Assembly (NCBI GenBank): GCA_037127315.1
Contig: JBBBDQ010000913.1
Location: forward strand, 5,427,501-5,491,500
Origin: Ascarosepion bandense
Taxonomy: Eukaryota > Mollusca > Cephalopoda > Sepiida > Sepiidae
Length of the DNA stretch: 64,000 nt
Reading direction: 5' to 3'
Shown here: positions 17,276-27,512 of the stretch, in pieces
How positions within the stretch are numbered: position 1 is the first letter of the stretch
How the letters are laid out: each line of letters starts with the position of its first letter
Program-made: the position numbers and the translations under genes
Notes under the pieces: model-generated
The model's database searches: none
The model's input: only the letters and a program-made list of their open reading frames with translations
What the model was told of the DNA's origin: nothing

Positions 17276-20185
17276 TAAATGTATTGTTGTTAATTTTACT
17301 ATAAAATGTATTGTTGTTAATTTTACTATAAAATGTATTGTTGTTAATTTTACTATAAAATGTATTGTTGTTAATTTTACTATAAAATGTATTGTTGTTA
17401 ATTTTACTATAAAATGTATTGTTGTTAATTTTACTATAAAATGTATTGTTGTTAATTTTACTATAAAATGTATTGTTGTTAATTTTACTATAAAATGTAT
17501 TGTTGTTAATTTTACTATAAAATGTATTGTTGTTAATTTTACTATAAAATGTATTGTTGTTAATTTTACTATAAAATGTATTGTTGTTAATTTTACTATA
17601 AAATGTATTGTTGTTAATTTTACTATAAAATGTATTGTTGTTAATTTTACTATAAAATGTATTGTTGTTAATTTTACTATAAAATGTATTGTTGTTAATT
17701 TTACTATAAAATGTATTGTTGTTAATTTTACTATAAAATGTATTGTTGTTAATTTTACTATAAAATGTATTGTTGTTAATTTTACTATAAAATGTATTGT
17801 TGTTAATTTTACTATAAAATGTATTGTTGTTAATTTTACTATAAAATGTATTGTTGTTAATTTTACTATAAAATGTATTGTTGTTAATTTTACTATAAAA
17901 TGTATTGTTGTTAATTTTACTATAAAATGTATTGTTGTTAATTTTACTATAAAATGTATTGTTGTTAATTTTACTATAAAATGTATTGTTGTTAATTTTA
18001 CTATAAAATGTATTGTTGTTAATTTTACTATAAAATGTATTGTTAATTTTACTATAAAATGTATTGTTGTTAATTTTACTATAAAATGTATTGTTGTTAA
18101 TTTTACTATAAAATGTATTGTTGTTAATTTTTCTCTAAAATGTATTGTTGTTAATTTTACTATAAAATGTATTGTTGTTAATTTTACTATAAAATGTATT
18201 GTTGTTAATTTTACTATAAAATATATTGTTGTTAATGTTTACTATAAAATGTATTGTTGTTAATTTTACTATAAAATGTATTGTTGTTAATTTTACTATA
18301 AAATGTATTGTTGTTAATTTTACTATAAAATGTATTGTTGTTAATTTTACTATAAAATGTATTGTTGTTAATTTTACTATAAAATGTATTGTTGTTAATT
18401 TTACTATAAAATGTATTGTTGTTAATTTTACTATAAAATGTATTGTTGTTAATTTTACTATAAAATGTATTGTTGTTAATTTTACTATAAAATGTATTGT
18501 TGTTAATTTTACTATAAAATGTATTGTTGTTAATTTTACTATAAAATGTATTGTTGTTAATTTTACTATAAAATGTATTGTTGTTAATTTTACTATAAAA
18601 TGTATTGTTAATTTTACTATAAAATGTATTGTTGTTAATTTTACTATAAAATGTATTTGTTAATTTACTATAAAATGTATTGTTGTTAATTTTACTATAA
18701 AATGTATTGTTGTTAATTTTACTATAAAATGTATTGTTGTTAATTTTACTATAAAATGTATTGTTGTTATTTTACTATAAAATGTATTGTTGTTAATTTT
18801 ACTATAAAATGTATTGTTGTTAATTTTACTATAAAATGTATTGTTGTTAATTTTACTATAAAATGTATTGTTGTTAATTTTACTATAAAATGTATTGTTG
18901 TTAATTTTACTATAAAATGTATTGTTGTTAATTTTACTATAAAATGTATTGTTGTTAATTTTACTATAAAATGTATTGTTAATTTTACTATAAAATGTAT
19001 TGTTGTTAATTTTACTATAAAATGTATTGTTGTTGTTACTTTTACTATAAAATGTATTGTTAATTTTACTATAAAATGTATTGTTGTTAATTTTACTATA
19101 AAATGTATTGTTGTTAATTTTACTATAAAATGTATTGTTGTTAATTTTACTATAAAATGTATTGTTAATTTTACTATAAAATGTATTGTTGTTAATTTTA
19201 CTATAAAATGTATTGTTGTTAATTTTACTATAAAATGTATTGTTGTTAATTTTACTATAAAATGTATTGTTGTTAATTTTACTATAAAATGTATTGTTGT
19301 TAATTTTACTATAAAATGTATTGTTGTTAATTTTACTATAAAATGTATTGTTGTTAATTTTACTATAAAATGTATTGTTGTTAATTTTACTATAAAATGT
19401 ATTGTTGTTAATTTTACTATAAAATGTATTGTTGTTAATTTTACTATAAAATGTATTGTTGTTAATTTTACTATAAAATGTATTGTTGTTAATTTTACTA
19501 TAAAATGTATTGTTGTTAATTTTACTATAAAATGTATTGTTGTTAATTTTACTATAAAATGTATTGTTGTTAATTTTACTATAAAATGTATTGTTGTTAA
19601 TTTTACTATAAAATGTATTGTTGTTAATTTTACTATAAAATGTATTGTTGTTAATTTTACTATAAAATGTATTGTTGTTAATTTTACTATAAAATGTATT
19701 GTTGTTAATTTTACTATAAAATGTATTGTTGTTAATTTTACTATAAAATGTATTGTTGTTAATTTTACTATAAAATGTATTGTTGTTAATTTTACTATAA
19801 AATGTATTGTTGTTAATTTTACTATAAAATGTATTGTTGTTAATTTTACTATAAAATGTATTGTTGTTAATTTTACTATAAAATGTATTATTTGTTAATT
19901 TTACTATAAAATGTATTGCTGTTAATTTTACTATAAAATGTATTGCTGTTAATTTTACTATAAAATGTATTGTTGTTAATTTTACTATAAAATGTATTGT
20001 TGATAATTTTACTATAAAATGTATTGTTGATAATTTTACTATAAAATGTATTGTTGATAATTTTACTATAAAATGTATTGTTGATAATTTTACTATAAAA
20101 TGTATTGTTGATAATTTTACTATAAAATGTATTGTTGATAATTTTACTATAAATGTATTGTTGATAATTTTACTATAAACAGGTA
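17276..20185. repeat. 27-bp tandem array, about 107 copies (2.9 kb)
   Basis: Unit AAAATGTATTGTTGTTAATT followed by TTACTAT. Most units are identical. Recurrent 24-bp variants lack one TTG and one unit gains GTT. Towards the 3' end (from about 20,000) TTGATAATT replaces TTGTTAATT. Because 27 and 24 are multiples of three and one frame lacks stops, long open frames appear at 18,226-18,663 and 18,756-19,898 with a TIKCIVVNF repeat. They lack a conserved start and are interrupted only where non-triplet indels occur, so I do not call a gene. Confidence 0.97.
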
Positions 20186-20695
20186 TTGTCGGTTTGTTCA
20201 GCGGAATATCAAACTTTATGGACTATTTAATACTGAAATCTAAATACTTTAGACAATTTCATGGTTTCAACTAGATATATTTTCAGTGAAACTTCAACTA
20301 CAGATAGAATATATTGTTTGCAGTTTTACTTTAAATAGTAATTCTGTAATCTAAAAAACATTAATTGCTACTAATTCTGATATGAACAGGTATCACTGCT
20401 AATTCCACTATAAATAGGTATTATTAAGTTTTTATATAAAAAAATATATAGCTAATATTTTTATACTTTCATAATATATTTTTATTTGGGGGTTCACTAA
20501 TTGGTTGTTTGGTTGTTTTGTTTTTATGGCATATCAACCTCGGCGGGTCATTTATTGCCAACTAAATTTTATTTATTTATTTATTGCTGGTAATACCTTT
20601 TTTCTTTCAACAATTTATTGTTGTTTTTATATAAGTTTTGTGTCTAGTAATACTTTTTTCTTTTCAAGTATCAAGATTCATTGGGATTGTTTTTA
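20186..20695 (+). repeat. family R-like sequence after the array
   Basis: Diverged R-type sequence: TACTTTCATAATATATTTTTA near 20,463 and a second head near 20,520 (ATGGCATATCAACCTCGGCG). No coding. Confidence 0.5.
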
Positions 20696-20697
20696 AG

Positions 20698-20882
20698 GGC
20701 AGGGTACCCCAAGTCCTACCCTTGTTATTCAACCCATAACTGGAGGAAAGGGACAGATTAATACCTTTCCCAAGGGTACCAGTGCTTAAGTGAATGCAGG
20801 GTATTCAACTGGAATTTGAACTCGGCTCACTGATTTCTCTTTCCGAGCCGATATCCACTGCACCACAATGCACATCTGTCAT
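20698..20882 (-). mobile_element. SINE family S1 copy, 3'-truncated
   Basis: The minus strand begins with the tRNA-like head GTGGTGCAGTGGATATCGGC, B-box-like GAGTTCAAATTCC, then CTGCATTCACTTAAGC and GGGAAAGGTATTAATCTG, and stops at CAAGGGTAGGACTTGGGGTA. It is directly preceded on the same strand by a 5S rRNA-like sequence. Confidence 0.82.
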
Positions 20883-20886
20883 TATA

Positions 20887-21004
20887 CACTTACAGCACCT
20901 GGTATTCCCAAGTGGTCACCCATCTAAGTACTGATCAGGCTCAACGTTGCTTAACTTCGGTGATCGAGTGAGAACTGGTGTATTCAACGTGATAGGCCAT
21001 AAGC
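20887..21004 (-). rRNA. 5S rRNA-like sequence, near full length, joined to a SINE
   Basis: The minus strand reads GGCCTATCACGTTGAATACA, then GATCACCGAAGTTAAGCAAC (internal promoter A-box region), GATGGGTGACCACTTGGGAA (C box) and CCAGGTGCTGTAAG at the end. It is collinear with animal 5S rRNA over about 118 bases with scattered substitutions (for example CTCACTCGATC where CTCGTCCGATC is usual). About 5 bases plus a short spacer separate it from the S1 SINE head downstream. It could be a 5S pseudogene beside a SINE or a 5S-headed composite retroposon. A functional 5S gene is unlikely given the changes and isolation. Confidence 0.85.
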
Positions 21005-21094
21005 CTGGTTCACTATTTGCCCATAGTTAAGATCCACACTTGGTCATGGTGAACCTGGGTACAACTAAAGCACACCACACCTTCTTGACCTCAC

Positions 21095-21420
21095 TTGTCA
21101 ACTAACCGGAATTAGAATGAATATATCAGATCTTATAGCTGCATCTACTGCTAGGAAGGTTGGGTCTGTGTTGGGCCAGAAAGTTTTTCTCATAAGAATT
21201 CATCTTGCACATTTATAAATCTACTATTTGTCTATGCATCAAATATTGTTGCCATATCTGGTTAGATGCTCTTATTATTGCTATTCTTAATTTTGTGGTT
21301 ATTGACATAACAAAAAAAAAAAATCTGCAATATAATTGGTCCTGACTTGGCATCCCAACTTCACTTTTTCACTGGTATTTTTTTTTAATTTTTACACTCT
21401 AAAATTATTTTGACATTAAA
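21095..21420 (+). mobile_element. LINE family 1 fragment
   Basis: Matches the 52,625-52,790 and 53,600-53,720 region: GGTCTGTGTTGGGCCAGAAA, CATATCTGGTTAGATGCTC and ATCTGCAATATAATTGGTCC. Frameshifted throughout. Confidence 0.7.
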
Positions 21421-21797
21421 TAACCTCTAATTGGTCAATCAGCTGTAGAAAACAATCGATCAATCATATGAATTGAAAAATGAAAACTTACTCCCAATCA
21501 GCCAGCATTACATTTTAGATATTAATGTCCTAACCCTGCAAAATGATTTTTATGTACAGTAAATGCGGAACATCTAATATTATCATTTGATTCTTGGTGA
21601 GAGAACTCAGATTGAGTGATTACATTCGATCTTTCCTATTGGTTTCCAAGGAAAATAATAATTTATGAAATCTCATCCAGATATTCAGAAAATGTGCCAA
21701 ATGTTGAAAATAAATTTGGCAAAGGTTCTTAATTAAGAAAAAAATAAAAAAATTATATATATGCTTGTATGCACAAATAATCTGTATATAAACAAAA

Positions 21798-21799
<2 letters not shown>

Positions 21800-21840
<41 letters not shown>

Positions 21841-21850
21841 GAGAGAATTT

Positions 21851-21892
<42 letters not shown>
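21800..21892. repeat. (TG)n/(TA)n microsatellites
   Basis: Two TA tracts separated by GAGAGAATTTTG and a TG run, ending at the hammerhead repeat. Bases 21,420-21,760 hold nothing recognised. Confidence 0.9.
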
Positions 21893-21894
<2 letters not shown>

Positions 21895-21949
21895 GTCATC
21901 TACAGACAGTCCTGTTTTGATGTATCACAGTGCATCAGTACGGTTAGAC
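21895..21949 (-). ncRNA. degenerate hammerhead ribozyme (copy 2)
   Basis: The minus strand has GTC-taa-CCGTA, CTGATGC (last core A changed to C), an imperfect stem II, AAAA instead of GAAA, stem III ACAG-GA-CTGT, GTC and TGTAG-at-GAC. Two core changes make activity unlikely. Confidence 0.75.
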
Positions 21950-22196
21950 ATCCGATTGCTTCTAGCCAGGCTTGAAACCTGACCGAACTGACATCTGTCA
22001 CTGATTCTACCTGTAAGCTATGGGCGCTTGGTGGAGGGGAGCAGATTTTAGCATGTTGCATACGCAATGTAAATATATGCCAGTAGCTGAGAGTGTTCAA
22101 ATTCATTACTGAATAAACAATGCATAAATAGCGGTGAGTAGCTACTGTTTTTAAAGTCTACCATTTCTCCAGAGTGCTCAATTGGCAGGCAAGAAC
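21895..22196 (-). mobile_element. hammerhead-bearing short repeat (copy 2), (TA)n on both sides
   Basis: Full-length relative of 14,838-15,127 in reverse. TA tracts flank it at about 21,863-21,890 and 22,199-22,220. Includes TCAGGTTTCAAGCCTGGC at about 21,963-21,980 (minus). Confidence 0.8.
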
Positions 22197-22252
22197 ATAT
22201 ATATATATATATATATATATAATGAAGACACACATGTTATTCCATGGTCAAG

Positions 22253-22295
22253 CTGAAGTATAGGGCTATTTCAGGTGAATCATCATCAGCTTCCA
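22253..22295 (-). ncRNA. hammerhead-like ribozyme, left arm
   Basis: Minus strand: GAAG, CTGATGA, TGATTCACCT, GAAA, stem III ATAG-CC-CTAT, cleavage ATA, then CTTC pairing with GAAG as stem I. Stem II is weak here (GAT against ACC). Confidence 0.55.
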
Positions 22296-22340
22296 TCTTT
22301 ATTGTACAGATTTTACACAAACCTTCTGTATGATAAAGAC

Positions 22341-22385
22341 GGAAGCTGATGATGGTTCACCTGAAATAGGCCTATACCCCCGCTT
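22341..22385 (+). ncRNA. hammerhead-like ribozyme, right arm
   Basis: Plus strand: GGAAG, CTGATGA (22,346-22,352), stem II GGT-TC-ACC, GAAA (22,363-22,366), stem III ATAG-GC-CTAT, ATA, then CCCCCGC, which no longer pairs as stem I. The two arms are complementary in what they preserve. Confidence 0.5.
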
Positions 22386-22510
22386 AACCATGGAATAATG
22401 TTACTGTCTTCATTTTTACATATATTTGCTCTATATGTATTTATATACACATGGATTTAGAGCTCTCCTAAAGAGTTATCTTACCACTTTTTGTACAGGA
22501 TACTCCTTTG

Positions 22511-22515
<5 letters not shown>

Positions 22516-22569
<54 letters not shown>

Positions 22570-22570
22570 A
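22516..22570. repeat. (TA)n followed by (TAA)n
   Basis: About 20 TA units and five TAA units. 22,570-22,765 is unassigned. Confidence 0.95.
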
Positions 22571-22788
22571 ACACTGCTCAGCTAAGTGACAAACTTCTCC
22601 ATATTATTAACATTATCCTTATCTTCATATCAAGCACTTTGACAAAAAAATCTACTTGCTTAAAATGCCTTTCTTCCAGTAAACTACAGAAAAAAAAAAC
22701 CCCAAAGTAAAACAGTAATTTTGGCACTGAAAATAATTACATTTTAACACTATACAAGTGTGAGTATATATATATATATATATATATC

Positions 22789-23308
22789 TCTAAACTTATT
22801 TAGAAATGAAACTGTGTGTCTGTGTGTGTATCTCCGTTACCTATAGACTCCGAAATGGCTGAATCAATTTTCTTGAAAATTTACACAGTTGTACTATAAG
22901 CATCTGCGAGTGTTCTTAGCTAGGTTTTGTGTCGAGGTACCCCCCCAATAAATATTGAAAATCGATAATCGAAAAAAATAGGGTTATAGAAGGAGTGGTC
23001 TGATTTTAATCAAATTTGATACACTCATAGACAGACATAAGAAAGGATATTCAGAAGTTTCAAGGTTACAGTTCTTACAATGCAGAAAATCGATATATAT
23101 ATATATATATAAATAAATAAAAGGCAAGATGTTTGTGTGTGTGTGTGTCTGTTTATCTGTCTGTATGTCCTTTATACAAATCAACAATTTTTATCCGATT
23201 ATCACCAAACTTCAGACAAATATTCTTTAGGCAGAGTCTGAGCTCCAAGACCATAGATTAGTTTTAAAGCTTTCATTACACCCAAGCAACGCTGGGCTAT
23301 ACTGCTAG
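22789..23308 (+). mobile_element. non-autonomous Helitron (copy 2), composite, 520 bp
   Basis: Starts TCTAAACTTATTTAGAAATG and ends with CAAGCAACGCTGGGCTATACTGCTAG, followed by T. Relative to copies 1 and 4 its middle is replaced by TA repeat plus AATAAAAGGCAAGATGTTTG...CTTTATACAAATCAACAATT, which looks like the 5' end of a second Helitron subfamily sharing the same 3' end. Copy 3 has the same arrangement. Confidence 0.8.
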
Positions 23309-24403
23309 TTTATATATAAATAAAGGATCAGTCAAAAATTATCTGCACTTTTGGCATAAAATATATTTAGGCTTGTCACAAAAATGTAGAAATAAGAACA
23401 GAGAAGATTTATTTTCAGATTTAATGAGGCTCCTTTGAACAAATTTCGAACAAGTTAGTGTAATTGGTTCCCTTTAGTTACAGTGAGTCTTTTTCAATTC
23501 AACGAGGCCTGCTTGAATTCATTATCTTTCAGTACAATGGAATACAATCCAAGAATCAATTATTTTATATATAATATTCGTGATTTAGAATTACTAACTT
23601 GACTATTTCAAGTTGACAATTTAAACAATAAAGATAATTCAGTTTATTTTTTTCAGCTGTAGTGATCTAGAATCATAAGATGGTAACAAGGCAGATATTT
23701 TACTTCTCCGTCCTTAATTGTTTTTTTTTTTGAGATGCTTTGTTAGTGATTTGAATCTGCAGAAAGCATGCTACCATATCACTGATAACTTGCCCATTCA
23801 ATATTACCATCTCTTGAGCTTGCTGAATTTTCTTGTCAGTACTTATTCATGCATCACACTTGTCCAGACACTTTTAAAAATTTCGTCCACTCATACACAC
23901 TTTTATGCAGTAGCACACTGTCACTATTGTGTTAAAAGCCTTTGATAAATATCAGCCCCTGACAAGCCTTTTGACTAAAGAAATCAGACCACTGCTCTTT
24001 GTTCCTACTTGGTGCACACTGCTAATGAAGCAACCATGTTTACACTGTAACAGCAGCAATAAAACTGACACAATCAAGCTCAAGCTTCAATCACATAACC
24101 ACAATACAACTATAAGTACACATTAGCAGAAGGCAGTATACCAAGCCTAAAAGATGTGTTATGGCATAGATCAGATAATTTGTGTATGTTTGTGTAGTAG
24201 TAGTAGTAGTAGTAGAATTTGACTTAGTAAGACCATCTCTCAGACTTTTAACAAAACTTTTAATTTAAATAAGCCTTTCAACATTGAATACAGGTAAGTC
24301 ACCTGACAGGTATCTTATTTGGATGTTTACTTTATGATGTCAAGTGAGTCCACTGTCTGATCTACAACCTTTGTTATAAATGGTGTACAAAAAGTTTTGT
24401 GAG

Positions 24404-24440
<37 letters not shown>
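23309..24440. other. no recognised feature; (TAG)n at 24,197-24,215
   Basis: Mixed AT-rich sequence with short unsupported ORFs. A (TAG)n run and a (TA)n tract at 24,411-24,447 are the only clear features. Confidence 0.6.
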
Positions 24441-24447
<7 letters not shown>

Positions 24448-24448
<1 letters not shown>

Positions 24449-24939
24449 TAGCAGTATCGCCCGGCGTTGCTCGGGTGTAATAAAAGCTTTAAAACTAATC
24501 CATGGTCCTGGAGCTCAGACTCAGCCTAAAGAATATTTGTGTGAAGTTTGGTGAGAATTGGATAAAAATTGTTGATTTGTATAAAGGACACACAGACAGA
24601 TAAACAGACACACACACACACACAAATATCTTGCCTTATATATATATATATATAAAAAAAATCAATTTTCTGCGCTATTGTAACTGCAACCTTGAAACTT
24701 CTGAATATCGTTTCTTACCTCTTTGTCTATGAGTATATCAAATCTGATTAAAATCGGACCACTCCTTCTATAACCCAATATTTTCAATATTTATCGAGGG
24801 TATCTTGACACAAAACCTAGCTAAGAACACTTGGAGATGCTTATAGTATAACTGTGTAAATCTTCAAGAAAATCGGTTCAGCCGTTTCGGAGTCTATAGG
24901 TAACGAATACACACACAAAGTTCCATTTATAAATAAGTT

Positions 24940-24942
<3 letters not shown>
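24448..24942 (-). mobile_element. non-autonomous Helitron (copy 3), composite
   Basis: The minus strand ends GCAACGCCGGGCGATACTGCTAG (24,448) and carries the second-subfamily segment (ATTTATACAAATC..., about 24,560-24,640) followed by TA repeats, as in copy 2. The 5' terminus (24,942) has run into a TA tract and lost the TC. Confidence 0.78.
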
Positions 24943-24981
<39 letters not shown>

Positions 24982-25089
24982 TGAGTAGACACTGAGGTCA
25001 ACATTAAATGGTGACAGTGTTTCATGCTTGAATGTAATCATCAGCAATTGTGTGCTGTGTTTTGGCTCAACTGGTTAATATAGCACTAC

Positions 25090-26100
25090 CTAAGAAGTCA
25101 GAAGGCAAAGGAATGTGAACTCCACCAAACAATCATCTTAATAAAAGACACAACAAAATTCATCATCATGATTCTGATGAACAGAGTGTGCAGCAGAATC
25201 AGCCCAGAGATAGGGCAAGAACAGTGTGGCCTTGTTAAAGATACTGAAACAAAGAGTGCAATATTCATGCGCAGAATGCTATCTGAAAGAGCAATACAAA
25301 TGTAGAAAGACTTTATCCGTGATTTATAAACTATGCAAAGGTGTTTGACAAAGTACAACCCAAAGACTTGATATAATCAAGAATCTATATTGGCAGCAAA
25401 CTGCTTACATAAGGATAGGAAGTGAATTCAGTAGGTACACAAAAACAGAAAGGGGAGTAAGACAAGGATATTCTTTCTCACCAGATCTATTCAACTTATA
25501 CAGCAAAACAATTCTGAGGGAAATAAAGTCCTTGCCAGAATTGGTCATTGGTGGCCACAATCTGAACGATGTAAGATACACGGATGATATAGTACTGATA
25601 GCAGACACAGTAAAAAAAATGGAGGACCCCCTACAGAAAGTAGCCAGAGAAAGCGAGAAGAAAGGACTGAGCATAAACTTAAAAAAAAAAAAAAAAAAAA
25701 AGAACGTCTGGTCATCAGCAAAAAGACACTCCCAAAACAACTACAGGTTGGAGAAACTAAAATAAAACAAATAAAATTGTTTAAGTACCGGAAAGTCATC
25801 TATCAAAGATGGAAAATGCAACATTGAGATCCAAAGATGCATTGGGATGGCCAAGAATGCATTTCAAAAGCTAACCAAATTACTGAGAGACAGGAAAATC
25901 TCATTGGAAACAAAGAAAAGAGTGCTGGATTGCCATCTGATTGCTGGATTGCCTTTGTATGACATGAAAGTTAGACAATCTCCTCAAGAATAAAGGAGAG
26001 GTTTGAGGCAGCAGAAATGTGGATTTACAGAAGGATGCTGAGGATACCATGGACTGAGCACATGAGCAATGATGAGGCTTTAAAGAGGATGTAAATGAGA
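25090..26100 (+). pseudogene. RTE-like LINE reverse transcriptase (family 2), 5' part
   Basis: The plus strand, with many frameshifts and stops, reads the palm and fingers blocks: RISPEIGQEQCGLV (about 25,195), AIFMRRMLSERAIQM (25,257), a SPDLFNLYS-type segment (25,480), then VRYTDDIVLIADTVKKMEDP (25,570-25,630), where the catalytic box is YTDD, followed by ESEKKGLSINLKK. An A-run of 21 bases (25,681-25,701) has expanded inside it. ETKKRVLDC and AEMWIYRRMLR-type thumb motifs follow to 26,100. It resumes at 26,535 after a family R insertion. Confidence 0.8.
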
Positions 26101-26534
26101 GTTTGAGTTTTGTTTAACAGCATATCAACCTCTGTGGGTTATTTAATGCCAAAATGGTAGGGTTTTAAGATGTTTTTTTAATGTTCAGTTATTGTGAGAA
26201 GGTTGATTTTGTCAGATTTTGAACATTTTTATTTTTTTTGTCTTCAAAAATGTTTTATGGTAACAGTCTTTTTCCTTCAAAAATATATTGTTGGTAATAT
26301 TTTTAATTCAAAAACATTTTCCTATAAAAGTTTATTTTTGTACTTTCATAGAGTTTTGACATCAGTTTGAAGGTCAAACTATTTGCCCACATCTGGGACC
26401 CTAATAGGTGCTACCACTCTGGGTCAGAGTGGACCTGGGAACAACAGCAATTAAAAGGTGGTTCCATGCTCCTCACAACCTCCCTCTCAGAGGCCTTGCT
26501 GCTGGATGCAGTTTATTGTCATACCCAGGACTCT
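26101..26534 (+). mobile_element. repeat family R reference copy, 434 bp, 13-bp target duplication
   Basis: Inserted in the LINE with GATGTAAATGAGA (26,088-26,100) before and GATGCAAATGAGA (26,535-26,547) after, a 13-bp duplication with one difference. Starts GTTTGAGTTTTGTTTAACAG and ends CATACCCAGGACTCT. Internally it has several partial repeats of a TTCAAAAATATATTGTTGGT type. No ORF. The duplication length suggests LINE-driven retroposition. Other copies: 8440 (minus), 29,520, 44,296, 58,858. Confidence 0.85.
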
Positions 26535-26547
26535 GATGCAAATGAGA

Positions 26548-26790
26548 AGAAAACTCATACTTAACATCAGAAAGAGACAGCTGGGGATTCCTATCACATG
26601 TAGAGAATTTAATTCTTACAGGACAGATAGAAGGAAAATGAGACAGAGGAAAGCAGTGCAAGACTGGATGGCTGAGCAGGATTTAGGAGAGATATCAAGA
26701 AGAAAAACATTGAGTGCGACAAGAAATAGCGCCAAGTGAAAGTCCATGATTGCCTACGTCCTGAACAGACACAGCCCATGAAGATGATCA
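26548..26790 (+). pseudogene. RTE-like LINE (family 2), C-terminal part after the insertion
   Basis: Reads LNIRKRQL, LTGQIEGK-like, QDWMAEQDLGEIS and ATRNSAK, ending MIAYVLN-like at about 26,770. This is collinear with the better-preserved copy at 34,836-35,102. Confidence 0.78.
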
Positions 26791-27510
26791 ATATTGTATT
26801 ATGAGCAGCAAGGTCTATTGCATTATCCAAACAGTTATTGAGAGAGTAGTAACAATCTTATTTCAAATTATTGTAGGGGCTACAGAATAGAAATAATTTG
26901 GATGTGAATGTTATTTGTAGCTATTTTATGGTGTTTAACATTTTACTCATTATGGGTAGCAAGGTCTATTGTATAATCTTTACCATTATTTGGGTGATAA
27001 CAGTTAAGTATCAGATTATTCTAGAGGCAAGGAATATTTGTCAGGCTGAATGTGGTTATTTGTAGCAATTTTATGCCATTTAACTTTTTACTTATTTATT
27101 TATTATTTGTTTATTAATGTTATTATTATTACTATATCATTTTCATCATAATTCGATTTCTCCTATGGTCACACTACCCGCCAAGTCTGCGGGAAGTCCA
27201 AAGGCAGGTTATGGCATGTTATGACTACATTTCATTTTTTTTCTATCTCCCCTAACATCCTTAGCATTACATAGACAAAGTTCTCCTTAGTGTGTTGCCT
27301 GTACTTAACAAGAGAATTTTTTGTATATCTCTTAAGCTGGAATTTCCAGAAATTCTTTTAATGTGTTGTTTTCTATTTTTTTATCATTCCAAATGCACCT
27401 ACTATCACTGGTACTATTCTTGTTTTCAATTTCCACATTTTTTTCTATTTTAATTTCCAGGTCTTTCAAATTTATTATTTTTCCATTTACTTGTGTTAAT
27501 ATGCACATTT
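26791..27510. other. no recognised feature
   Basis: AT-rich. Two loosely similar segments (ATTATGAGCAGCAAGGTCTAT near 26,800 and CATTATGGGTAGCAAGGTCT near 26,955) suggest an old local duplication. Confidence 0.5.
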
Positions 27511-27512
27511 AA

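Larger units (their letters stand above)
22237..22412. mobile_element. foldback element with a hammerhead motif in each arm
   Basis: Arms at about 22,241-22,303 and 22,332-22,396 are inverted copies, starting and ending ATTCCATGGT/ACCATGGAAT around a 28-base loop. A TA tract lies just left. Confidence 0.8.

Noticed and set aside
18226..19898. Long ORFs of 145 and 380 codons with TIKCIVVNF repeats
   Set aside because: They are one frame of a 27-bp satellite that extends on both sides of the ORFs. The start codons come from single point changes, and there is no non-repeat coding.
20887..21004. Functional 5S rRNA gene
   Set aside because: Single isolated copy with several substitutions and directly fused to a SINE, so a pseudogene or composite retroposon is more likely.
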